Source: a virus
Virus record (IMG/VR): IMGVR_UViG_3300044641_003146
Location: 1-20,837 of that record
Strand: one strand, 5' to 3'
DNA: 20,837 bases
Position 1 is the stretch's first letter. Every line of letters begins with the position of its first letter. Both the position numbers and the translations under genes were made by a program. A model generated the notes under the pieces. It saw only the letters and a program-made list of their open reading frames with translations, did no database searches and had not been told where the DNA came from. Of this stretch, positions 6,893 through 13,849 are shown piece after piece.

Positions 6893-7519
6893 CTAACCTT
6901 TGATGTCACAGAGTAAGTCGATCCCCGCGATCGTTGGCTTGACCACTGTTCCGGTCGCGGCGTCGTTACACGCAATTGTCAGACGTACGTCTAGGACATC
7001 ACCAGCGGTCAGGCCGGAAGGCGTAATCGTGAAAGACTTGGCAGCAAACACGAGCGAGTTGATAGTCGTGGCAGACGTTGTACAGAGGTCCGAGCCGATG
7101 CCAGTAATCTTGTCAATCTTGTAGCACTCAACATCGACAGTACAGGAAACTGAAGCAACTGTCGTCACCATGCCTGCAGACAATGACAGCGTGACGGTTT
7201 CGCCTGCTTCATAGCACTCTGGAAGCTCAACCATAAAGCGAGCGTAGCGGCTTGTGGCTCCCAATGCTTTACAGTCGCCCGCCGTTACCACCGGAGCTGT
7301 CGTGCCGAATGTCGTGCCAATCAATGCGAGATCGTCGGCTGCAGCAGTGCCGGGCAAGTTAGTGTGAATTGCATCCCATACCCGCAGGTCCATCATGTTG
7401 ACGGGAAAGATTGCCAGTGCATCCTGCTTGAGAATCGACGCTCGCGTTTGAGCAGAGACTCCGGTTTCTTTAATCGCCAGCGTTCCGGAAATCCGCACGT
7501 CGTCAAATTGCGATGCCAT
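6893..7519 (-). CDS. Beta-rich virion protein of unknown family
   Basis: 208 residues from the ATG at 7519, with AAGGAAT about 8 bases upstream. Thr, Ser, Val and Ala are abundant and alternate in beta-strand patterns; about eight cysteines are spread over the C-terminal two thirds (PECYEA, SCTVDVECYK, LLCDIKG). It has no signal peptide and no membrane segment. It looks like a jelly-roll or Ig-like structural protein. It lies between two other tail-tip candidates. Sequence alone gives no specific function. Confidence 0.65.
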   Translation of the reverse strand: MASQFDDVRISGTLAIKETGVSAQTRASILKQDALAIFPVNMMDLRVWDAIHTNLPGTAAADDLALIGTTFGTTAPVVTAGDCKALGATSRYARFMVELPECYEAGETVTLSLSAGMVTTVASVSCTVDVECYKIDKITGIGSDLCTTSATTINSLVFAAKSFTITPSGLTAGDVLDVRLTIACNDAATGTVVKPTIAGIDLLCDIKG

Positions 7520-7539
7520 GTTTTCAATTCCTTAATGTT

Positions 7540-8400
7540 TTATGTTAGCCCAAGGGCTGAGTAAGGCAGAGTGCCGTAAAGTTGCGTGTAATTGAACAGC
7601 GCGGCAGACGGATTAAGTTCTTGCGTGCCGTTCGCTTTCAGCAGGACCGGCTTTGTGACTTCCTGCCCCAACTGGTCTCTTGCTCGCACAGGTATCACAG
7701 TCGAGGCTGGCGTGGCGGATGCGTTGACGTAAAGCCCTTCGTGCCGCCATCGCTTGTACCACGCCTGAGCGTCTGTCGCGCCCATGTATGGAATCCGAAA
7801 CTGAATGCGTGCGGTCACGTCCCATTGTTCCAGCGGCTGACCAAACTTGAATTGATTCTTTGCAGAGTATCCAACTAGCCGAGCCGTGCCTGGTGGCCAG
7901 CCAAGAAACGTGTCGGAGTTTGTCGCGTGTCGATACTGCCCTGCAATGTAGGCATCGAACAGAAAGAACTTCCTCCGAATAATGCACACTGAATCCGACA
8001 GATCGTAAGTCAGCCCTTCGACCTGCTCATAGTTTGCGGTCGTGATTGCTCGCCCGTTGTAGTCCCTATCGATCGGCTCTGATGATGTCGTGTCGCTCCA
8101 TTCTACATCTACGTTTCCGTCAAATCTCTGGCCTTCATAGGAAACCGTCACCATCCAAAAAATTGGCCCCATAGGCTCCGCCGTCTTGGTAATGACGAAC
8201 GAATCGGCCCCGGAACGATGCCTAGCCCCATAGGCCGGAATTCCAGTTGCGGCCAACACATCCTCGGCACTATCGCCCGATTCCGCAAGAACCTGATATC
8301 CTTCAGTGTGCGAGAACTTCGTGGCAAAACTGTCGTACTTTTCGGAAGTGCCTGAGCCGCCTTCCTTGCTCCACATTTGCGTCACGTTGATGGCTGCCAT
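7540..8400 (-). CDS. Probable minor tail / distal tail protein
   Basis: 286 residues from the ATG at 8400, overlapping the tape-measure stop as TAATG. The sequence is rich in aromatic residues and beta patterns (GPIFWMVTVSYEGQRF near 78-93; WDVTARIQFRIPYMG near 194-208) with no membrane segment. The gene right after the tape measure in siphoviruses usually encodes the distal tail protein that caps the tube, or a tail-tip hub part. This supports the call, but no motif proves it. The C-terminus is proline-poor and compact (LYGTLPYSALGLT). Confidence 0.6.
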   Translation of the reverse strand: MAAINVTQMWSKEGGSGTSEKYDSFATKFSHTEGYQVLAESGDSAEDVLAATGIPAYGARHRSGADSFVITKTAEPMGPIFWMVTVSYEGQRFDGNVDVEWSDTTSSEPIDRDYNGRAITTANYEQVEGLTYDLSDSVCIIRRKFFLFDAYIAGQYRHATNSDTFLGWPPGTARLVGYSAKNQFKFGQPLEQWDVTARIQFRIPYMGATDAQAWYKRWRHEGLYVNASATPASTVIPVRARDQLGQEVTKPVLLKANGTQELNPSAALFNYTQLYGTLPYSALGLT

Positions 8401-10037
8401 TACGCAATCGCCTCCATCTGCAACTTATTAGCGGTATTGACTGCAACCGCTTGCAGTGCTCGATTTTGATCATCATCGAGACGCACAAGGATTCTGGCTC
8501 GCGGCGGCTTCGGCGGCGGTGGATCTTTTAGCAGCCGAATGATTTCCTGCATTTGATCGGGAAGTCTTGTTCCCGGTCCTCGTGTCAGCAATCGCCCCTC
8601 GGTCGCTGGAATTCCCCCCATGATTACAGACGGCCGCATCTTCAGATCTATGCTGCTTGCCGCGTTCTTGACCTCACTGGAAAGCGTCGACCCGACGCCC
8701 AACATTCTTTCTTGCATCTTGCTGGAAAACTCTTCTCCGAGCCTACCGCCAACAGCACCAATCTTTTCGGCAAGATCCTTTTCACGTTCCGTTAACTGGC
8801 GGGCCGCGATCTCCGGCAGCGATGTCAGTTGCGATTTAAAACCATCAAGCAGGCTAATACTAGCCGCTTCTCCCAGTCCTGCCATTAGCCCTTCAATTCC
8901 GCCTTCACCGCCTGACGCAATAAACGCGAAAATCTGATAGACCGCCTCACCGATGATTCGCCCAGCGTTTGTGATTATCGTGATCACGCCATTAAATGCG
9001 TCTTGGATCAGGTTGATAAAGTTTTCACCAAACCACATGACATACGCAGGAATTGTTTCCGTTAGCGTGTGCATGATTGTTTCGGAAATCGTTATCATGG
9101 CCAGTTCAGCCGCTGCCTTTGCGATCTCCCAAACGCTGCCAAGATTTGTGACGACTACCTCCAGAAACGTGAACGCACCGATCACAATATTGATAGCCTG
9201 AATGACCTTTTCTTTGACGTAATCCATAATTGGCCCGATGTTTTCAAGCACCTGTGTCGCATATTCGACAGCGGGCACAAGCAACGCATCAAAGGACGTC
9301 GCCAACTGTTGTAGCCCTGCATTGATCAACACGCGAATCGGGGCAATGATTTTGCCGATCGATTCCATCAGCGATGACATTGCGGAGTCAGCACGACGCC
9401 CAGAACCAGCCACAGTCGTCATGTCGGTCGCTTGTGCCGCCAGTCCCTGATTGGCAATCGCCATCACGGCGGCGAGCTTCTCTTGATTCGTCCGCATGTA
9501 CATAATCTGCGGATTGACGGCCACGAATGCGTCAAAGTTGCCTTCAAGGGCCGCTTTTAGATCGCCCATTGATGCCGCTGCATCTTTGCCCATCGCGTTA
9601 CCGAGGCCGATAGCGGCCTTGGCAGCGTCGTCCATCTTGCCCGTGGCAAAACCCATTCCGGATGCCTGCTGCATCAATGCGAGGGCTGCATTGTCAGAAA
9701 CGCCCGTCATCTTCTCAATTGACTTGGCGACGTCCTGCATTTGCGACGATGCGGCCGATGCTCCGCGAATCTGTAACGCTGAGTTTAGCCTGCGAACAGA
9801 TTCTGTCTGTGCGTCAAAAGCCGCATTGATGCGATTGATTCCGCCTAGTGCCGCCATCGCGGTCTTGACTGCTGCGTAGACTGCCGTGAGTGTTCCCGTA
9901 ATAGCCGCCAGTCGTTGCGTAGACTTGCTGACCGACTCCGTCTTTTGCTCAAGACGCTGAAGCGATTTTTCCACAGCGGACATCGCAGGCTTTGCCTGGT
10001 CTTTTCCGCCGATGACAAAATCAATGCCGTTGCTCAC
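8400..10037 (-). CDS. Tail tape measure protein
   Basis: 545 residues from a GTG at 10037 whose TG is shared with the stop of the chaperone extension (GTGA). The N-terminal 45 residues are helical and charged, followed by a hydrophobic stretch (about 45-70). The middle holds long Ala/Met/Ile-rich helices and hydrophobic segments (about 225-380). A proline-rich break (DPPPPKPPR, about 508-516) precedes a short tail. Alpha-helical composition, hydrophobic patches and position after the chaperone pair are the signature of tape measures. At the usual 0.15 nm per residue a tail of roughly 80 nm is expected, short for a siphovirus. No lysozyme or peptidase domain is visible inside it. Confidence 0.85.
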   Translation of the reverse strand: MSNGIDFVIGGKDQAKPAMSAVEKSLQRLEQKTESVSKSTQRLAAITGTLTAVYAAVKTAMAALGGINRINAAFDAQTESVRRLNSALQIRGASAASSQMQDVAKSIEKMTGVSDNAALALMQQASGMGFATGKMDDAAKAAIGLGNAMGKDAAASMGDLKAALEGNFDAFVAVNPQIMYMRTNQEKLAAVMAIANQGLAAQATDMTTVAGSGRRADSAMSSLMESIGKIIAPIRVLINAGLQQLATSFDALLVPAVEYATQVLENIGPIMDYVKEKVIQAINIVIGAFTFLEVVVTNLGSVWEIAKAAAELAMITISETIMHTLTETIPAYVMWFGENFINLIQDAFNGVITIITNAGRIIGEAVYQIFAFIASGGEGGIEGLMAGLGEAASISLLDGFKSQLTSLPEIAARQLTEREKDLAEKIGAVGGRLGEEFSSKMQERMLGVGSTLSSEVKNAASSIDLKMRPSVIMGGIPATEGRLLTRGPGTRLPDQMQEIIRLLKDPPPPKPPRARILVRLDDDQNRALQAVAVNTANKLQMEAIA

Positions 10038-10381
10038 AGGTTCCGCCTTTTATCTCGTTCGCTTTCAATCCGATGCTCTTCACTTCGCAGAATGCTTCTC
10101 AGTTCAAACCACCACGCTGACTGATCAAGGATTCCACCGATGACGGGCAAATGATGTTCGCTCGCAGTTATAATTTGAATATCACTGTTCAATTCTGGCC
10201 CAATAAACCTCATTGGGCATTTAGTGACTTCGAACCACCCATCTCGGCAATGTTCACATCCATCTCCGCTGCATTCCGGACACTCAATCTCCGCTGGCTG
10301 TTCCGGTGTTACAATGTCGCGACAACGCCCAACGCAGGACTTGCAAAGCTCACCGCATCGCACGAGGGCTGCAACTCGGAT
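10034..10381 (-). CDS. Tail chaperone extension (gpT-like) in the -1 frame, zinc-finger-like
   Basis: This frame is open from the slippery run at 10381 to the TGA at 10034, giving 115 codons. It is exactly the -1 frame relative to the preceding chaperone. Slippage would produce a fusion of about 226 residues (111 plus 115), compared with lambda gpGT. A separate start at a GTG (10363) is possible but has no clear ribosome site. The extension carries nine cysteines in its first half, including CGELCKSC, CVGRC and CPECSGDGCEHC, the last like the CxxCxGxG repeat of DnaJ zinc fingers. The second half is helical and ends in a strongly charged ESERDKRRNL. In lambda the T part recruits the tail tube protein. 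Binding of metal here is inferred. Confidence 0.75.
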   Translation of the reverse strand: MRVAALVRCGELCKSCVGRCRDIVTPEQPAEIECPECSGDGCEHCRDGWFEVTKCPMRFIGPELNSDIQIITASEHHLPVIGGILDQSAWWFELRSILRSEEHRIESERDKRRNL

Positions 10382-10713
10382 TTTTTTTTATCTTCTGGAG
10401 TCGCTGACGTTGATGCCGCTAAGAACGTGAATACTTCAACCAACTCATCCAGCGTCAATACATCGCCAATTGCCTCACGACTAAAATCAACGGGAATGTT
10501 TTCCCATCCGGTCAGGCACATGGCCGCCGCATCAAGCAGTGCGTCCATACTGGCTGCGATGTCGCCACCGCCCAGACCTTGCAGCAATGCAACCAATCGC
10601 CGCTGCTGATTCAGCGTGGGCGTTTTCGCAAAGATCCTTGGCTGCGGAGTCTTGTCGACGTCGCACGCCAAAACCATTGTCAGCTTAGATGAAGGATCGA
10701 GACTTCGAGGCAT
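10309..10713 (-). CDS. Tail assembly chaperone (gpG-like)
   Basis: 134 residues from the ATG at 10713, seven bases after the tail-tube stop; longer starts reach back into the tube gene and were not chosen. The protein begins MPRSLDPSSKLTMVLACDVD, followed by helices rich in Leu and acidic residues (NQQRRLVALLQGLG, DALLDAAAMCLTGW, LDELVEVFTFLA). The run EDKKKSE at residues 107-113 spans the A9 slippery sequence; past it the zero frame goes on only 23 codons. Size, fold-like composition, location between tail tube and tape measure, and the slippery site all match the gpG/gpGT arrangement of siphoviruses. Confidence 0.78.
   Translation of the reverse strand: MPRSLDPSSKLTMVLACDVDKTPQPRIFAKTPTLNQQRRLVALLQGLGGGDIAASMDALLDAAAMCLTGWENIPVDFSREAIGDVLTLDELVEVFTFLAASTSATPEDKKKSELQPSCDAVSFASPALGVVATL
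10381..10389 (-). promoter_or_regulatory. Probable -1 ribosomal frameshift site (A9 run)
   Basis: On the minus strand nine A residues follow GAT and precede TCC. In the zero frame they read AAA AAA AAA, containing the heptamer A AAA AAA. A -1 shift gives ATC CGA GTT and enters the 115-codon extension with no stop. Position near the end of the gpG-like gene is the standard place. Slippage by RNA polymerase on the same run is a second way to the same product. No strong downstream pseudoknot was recognised by eye. Confidence 0.78.
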
Positions 10714-10720
10714 AAACCAA

Positions 10721-11656
10721 TCAATCAAAAGCAATTGTGAGTTCGGTATCAACAGCACTTCCGGCCGTACAAAGCCACGTCAGGTCGTCTGTCATGATAT
10801 CATTTCGGCCGCCCTGTTGTTTATTCTCCAATTGAGCTTTAGGGGCTGCAATTGTGATCGATGACGCGACGGCTCCAACTCGGAACGAGAACGCCTGCGG
10901 GGAACTTGTTAGCCAAAGAGCGTCACGGTCCTGCGTTGCGACGAGCAGCGATTCTGGATCAGCCGTGATTACCGGGGCGCGATTTGTGACAATCGCGGAA
11001 ATGTATCCACTGCGATCAGTCGCATTGACGCATTCACGCATCACAACAGAGTTGCCCGCGTCAACTTCGACTGAGCTTGTGCAGAGTGCAACCGAGTTCC
11101 ATGTCAACGCACCGGCCGCAACTCTCAACGGAAGGACAGTCGGGTACGTCGGAGCGATCAGTGCTGTGTCGGTTTCGTTGCTGGAGTACTTGCCCGTGAA
11201 AGTGAATTCGATGAATCCAGTCTTGCCGGTTTCTAGCATGAACTTGAACGTGCCCATTGCTCCAGAAAGCAGCGACCGCTTGCCGTCTTTGTAGTGGCCG
11301 ATCGTCAGCGTCTTGACACCTCCAGCTTGCCCCGGACCTTGCGTGACTGGCGAGAATGTTCCGGAGGTGTCGACCCATCCGCAGGCAGGAAGCAACACGG
11401 CCGCCCAGTTTGGAATATTTGTTCCGTCATAGGTCAAAGCGTGTTTGATAACGCATGTCCCTTGCATTCCTTCCGGAATGCCCGGCAGGTAATTGAAGCC
11501 ACCCTGACCTTTGCGTCGCGTGATTGCAACGTTCGGCTGAATGCTAAATTCCTCGGCGTTGTAGACCGCTTCGGCAGTCGTCAGCGATTCCGCCGTTCCA
11601 ACCGTCGTTTCGACCTTGGCTGCAAATACTGCTCTGCGACGAAGTAAACCAGACAT
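10721..11656 (-). CDS. Major tail tube protein
   Basis: 311 residues from the ATG at 11656, with an AGGAT ribosome site about 8 bases upstream. It starts MSGLLRRRAVFAAKVETTVG, a common opening of tube proteins, and continues as alternating beta strands with many Thr, Val and Gly (TLTIGHYKDGKRSLLSGAMG, then FIEFTFTGKYSS). A C-terminal extra domain of about 100 residues is likely (RAPVITADPESLLV onward). It stands directly upstream of the chaperone pair, as expected, since the chaperone acts on the tube protein and the tape measure. Confidence is from composition and order; no single diagnostic motif exists. Confidence 0.78.
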   Translation of the reverse strand: MSGLLRRRAVFAAKVETTVGTAESLTTAEAVYNAEEFSIQPNVAITRRKGQGGFNYLPGIPEGMQGTCVIKHALTYDGTNIPNWAAVLLPACGWVDTSGTFSPVTQGPGQAGGVKTLTIGHYKDGKRSLLSGAMGTFKFMLETGKTGFIEFTFTGKYSSNETDTALIAPTYPTVLPLRVAAGALTWNSVALCTSSVEVDAGNSVVMRECVNATDRSGYISAIVTNRAPVITADPESLLVATQDRDALWLTSSPQAFSFRVGAVASSITIAAPKAQLENKQQGGRNDIMTDDLTWLCTAGSAVDTELTIAFD

Positions 11657-11664
11657 GTTTTATC

Positions 11665-12249
11665 CTATCGTTTGACAAGCCCATTGGCTCGAAGAATGTT
11701 AAGGTTGATTCGTCGTTCCATCTGCTTTCGCAGCTCGTCGTTGATTCGTTTAATTTGCGGCTTGCCGAAATTGCGTTTTAGGTATGCACCCCAGACAGAA
11801 ACGCCGAGCACATAAAAAATTGGCGTTTTTGCTTTTCCTGTTCGTTGCAAAACCAAGCCCTTCCAGCTTGGCTTGATTTGGCCTGGTCGTGGCCCTTGAA
11901 ACGCACTGTTGATGCGTTGCCGCCCACCCTGTTTGTCGATCTTGTACGAAACGCCTCGCTGGTCCTGACGTGCTCCAAAATGCTGTAATCCGAGGCGAGG
12001 CGTTTTCTGAATTCGAACTGTGTTTCGTGGGTTTTCGGCTGTCGCTTTTGAAAGGACTTTTGTGGATTCTTCTGATTTCGTTTTCTTGATGGCGATGACG
12101 CTTCGAACGTCTCGCCCAATGTCCAGTTTTGTTTTCTTCGCAGTCGAATTAATGGCTGCTGCCAGTTCTCGCCCAAATTTTGCTTTTGCTTTGCCGACTG
12201 ACTCACGCAAACGCTTTAGCTGCTTGACGTCTATTTCAATGGCTATCAT
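11665..12249 (-). CDS. Minor tail protein gpZ-like (tail completion)
   Basis: 194 residues from the ATG at 12249, joined to the previous stop as ATGA. It is very basic: the N-terminal helix has KQLKRLRESVGKAKAKFGRE, followed by AAAINSTAKKTKLDIGRDVR. The middle is a loop-rich RIQKTPRLGLQHFGARQ. The C-terminus shows PIFYVLGVSVWGAYLKR followed by a basic helix. This matches the prophage minor tail protein Z family, which finishes the tail end that joins the head. Basic charge suits contact with DNA or the portal ring. Order between tail terminator and tube protein supports it. Confidence 0.75.
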   Translation of the reverse strand: MIAIEIDVKQLKRLRESVGKAKAKFGRELAAAINSTAKKTKLDIGRDVRSVIAIKKTKSEESTKVLSKATAENPRNTVRIQKTPRLGLQHFGARQDQRGVSYKIDKQGGRQRINSAFQGPRPGQIKPSWKGLVLQRTGKAKTPIFYVLGVSVWGAYLKRNFGKPQIKRINDELRKQMERRINLNILRANGLVKR

Positions 12250-12746
12250 GCTCGCACCGTGTATAAATCGCCCTCACTGACTCGAAACATTACCGTCAAT
12301 GGAATGGCGATTCCGTCGTACCCTCCGTCTGATGTTGCCGTCTGCTGTGCTCCAAGATCCGCATTGATTGCCAGATCTCCGAACATGTGCCACGTTGCCG
12401 GATCGTTCACAATTGCCTTGTGAATCTCCGACTCCATAACATCCTCATACACCTCAACTGGCGTCGTGTCCTTTTCGCTTGGAGCGATGTGAACACGAAT
12501 CAGAAACGTCTGCTGATACCCGACTGCCGGTGGATTTCCCGGACAATCGATTTCCGTCAGTCGCGAAACTTCCCCACGAGTCAAAACGATTAGTCCGTGT
12601 TGCGGGGTGTATGTCGCCAGCTTTGTCGGCCTGACGACATCCGTGAACGCATACGCCCCAGCACTGCCGGAAACCAACGCCTGCAGCCGCGCAAAAATCT
12701 CATCCGAAATTCGTGAGACAACAGGCGTTTGAAACGTTACCGACAT
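12246..12746 (-). CDS. Probable tail terminator protein
   Basis: 166 residues from the ATG at 12746, overlapping the previous gene by 10 bases. The N-terminal helix (SRISDEIFARLQALVSG) leads into beta strands (TYTPQHGLIVLTRGEV, QQTFLIRVHIAPSE) and a helix with acidic residues (VYEDVMESEIHKAIV). A last strand (GIAIPLTVMFRV) ends it. This helix-strand order and length resemble lambda gpU-like tail terminators, which stop tube growth and bind the head joiner. Position between head-joining gene and gpZ-like gene agrees. No motif is conclusive. Confidence 0.6.
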   Translation of the reverse strand: MSVTFQTPVVSRISDEIFARLQALVSGSAGAYAFTDVVRPTKLATYTPQHGLIVLTRGEVSRLTEIDCPGNPPAVGYQQTFLIRVHIAPSEKDTTPVEVYEDVMESEIHKAIVNDPATWHMFGDLAINADLGAQQTATSDGGYDGIAIPLTVMFRVSEGDLYTVRA

Positions 12747-13093
12747 ATTAAGACCAGCATTCCGGAATCATGCTCAGACAATAACTGCACTGACCGCTTC
12801 GTCGGTGTTTCTCCGACTCGCACGGCCAGTTTGATCATGTCGCCACCCGTGTTGAGTTCTTCGCTGCTGATTCCAGTCGCGGAATTGTTTGCAACTCTGA
12901 CCTCAAACTCTGGCACGATCTGTTCATCCGGCCCAAACGTTGACACCTGATTGCGAATCACGATGGCCTTGATTGTTCTTGGCGTCGCTGGCGTCCCGAA
13001 CCGATGCGGGTGGTACGTGACTGCTTCAGCGAAATGATCGCTGTTGAGAAACACACCCACCGCATCGGTCACGATCCGTTCCGCCAGGCTCAT
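12737..13093 (-). CDS. Head-tail joining protein (gpFII-like)
   Basis: 118 residues from the ATG at 13093, overlapping the previous stop as ATGA. A short N-terminal helix (SLAERIVTDAVGVFL) precedes beta strands. The end reads GGDMIKLAVRVGETPTKRSV, then a strand and MLVLICR. This GD-strand, variable loop, strand pattern is the usual ending of FII-type joiners, where the protein describes a beta barrel sitting under the portal. It follows the capsid cluster and precedes tail completion genes, the normal site for this function. Confidence 0.65.
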   Translation of the reverse strand: MSLAERIVTDAVGVFLNSDHFAEAVTYHPHRFGTPATPRTIKAIVIRNQVSTFGPDEQIVPEFEVRVANNSATGISSEELNTGGDMIKLAVRVGETPTKRSVQLLSEHDSGMLVLICR

Positions 13094-13749
13094 GTTCGTT
13101 TAGCCACGATTTTGACATAGTCAACAGTCACTGCGTCAGTGTTGGCTGACGACGTCTTCTGAATCTGGATGAACGGCTGAAGCCCGCTCGTGTATCCAGC
13201 CATTGTGAAGGTCGTTGACCGAGCAACTCGATTGCCATCAATGTAAAACTTAATGTCGGACTTGTTGCTGAAGTCGATCACAAATCGCTTAAACGTTGTG
13301 GCCAGTGACGTAGCGGAAGACACCGGAGCCGTGTCTGTAACGTTGTCGTCAGTTTCAACCGTGACATCAGTCGTGCTGGTGGCTCCGACCATCTGAAACA
13401 ATGCTAGGGCCGTCATTGACGCAGGGGTGTCGTTTCGAGCCGACGCCATGCCCCAACTGATCGTTGTTCCTGTCGTACAACCAGTCACTTTGACGCGAAA
13501 CTCTGCCGACAGGAGATCATCAATGTCGAAGCTCAGGGCATCGCCGTGGTGCAAGCTAACATTTTGCACTTCCGACGTAGAAGTGAGCGTCAACACTGCG
13601 GATGATGCGTTACGAACATATGTCGGCGTTCCTGCGGCTGAAGTATCAGCCACCAACCACGGTGTGGCTGGATCTGCTGATGTTGGAAATGTGGCTGACG
13701 TCCCGAAGAAGTCGTCAACGTATTCCTGAAAGTCCTGAATACCTGCCAT
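13090..13749 (-). CDS. Beta-rich virion protein, possible head decoration or fibre
   Basis: 219 residues from the ATG at 13749, with AAAGGT about 9 bases upstream. It is Thr/Ser/Ala-rich with strand patterns throughout. The C-terminal half reads like a lectin-type (concanavalin-like) jelly roll: FKRFVIDFSNKSDIKFYIDG, then RSTTFTM and LQPFIQIQKTS. It has one cysteine. Just after the capsid gene many phages encode a decoration protein, which fits. Carbohydrate binding on the capsid would also fit the fold guess. There is no named family match by eye. Confidence 0.6.
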   Translation of the reverse strand: MAGIQDFQEYVDDFFGTSATFPTSADPATPWLVADTSAAGTPTYVRNASSAVLTLTSTSEVQNVSLHHGDALSFDIDDLLSAEFRVKVTGCTTGTTISWGMASARNDTPASMTALALFQMVGATSTTDVTVETDDNVTDTAPVSSATSLATTFKRFVIDFSNKSDIKFYIDGNRVARSTTFTMAGYTSGLQPFIQIQKTSSANTDAVTVDYVKIVAKRT

Positions 13750-13807
13750 CTCAATTACCTTTCAAAACGGATCATCGCATTCCGCTACCGTTGGAAATGC
13801 TCAAAGG

Positions 13808-13831
13808 ACGGCGGACCACGCGGCCCGCCGT
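13808..13831 (-). terminator. Hairpin between capsid and next gene
   Basis: Ten bases (13808-13817) pair with 13822-13831 around a four-base loop, with one G-T wobble on the minus strand. The sequence after the stem on the transcript is CCTTTGAGC, with no U run. A full terminator is therefore unlikely. A partial attenuator or an RNA-stabilising end for the highly expressed capsid message is more likely. It lies in the 100-base gap 13750-13849, which shows no gene. Confidence 0.4.
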
Positions 13832-13849
13832 GTTTCATCAGTCAGGCAA

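Noticed and set aside
10794-10803. Third copy of the TGATATCA palindrome
   Set aside because: It lies within the tail-tube coding sequence with no promoter nearby. One chance copy of an 8-base site in about 20 kb is not surprising.
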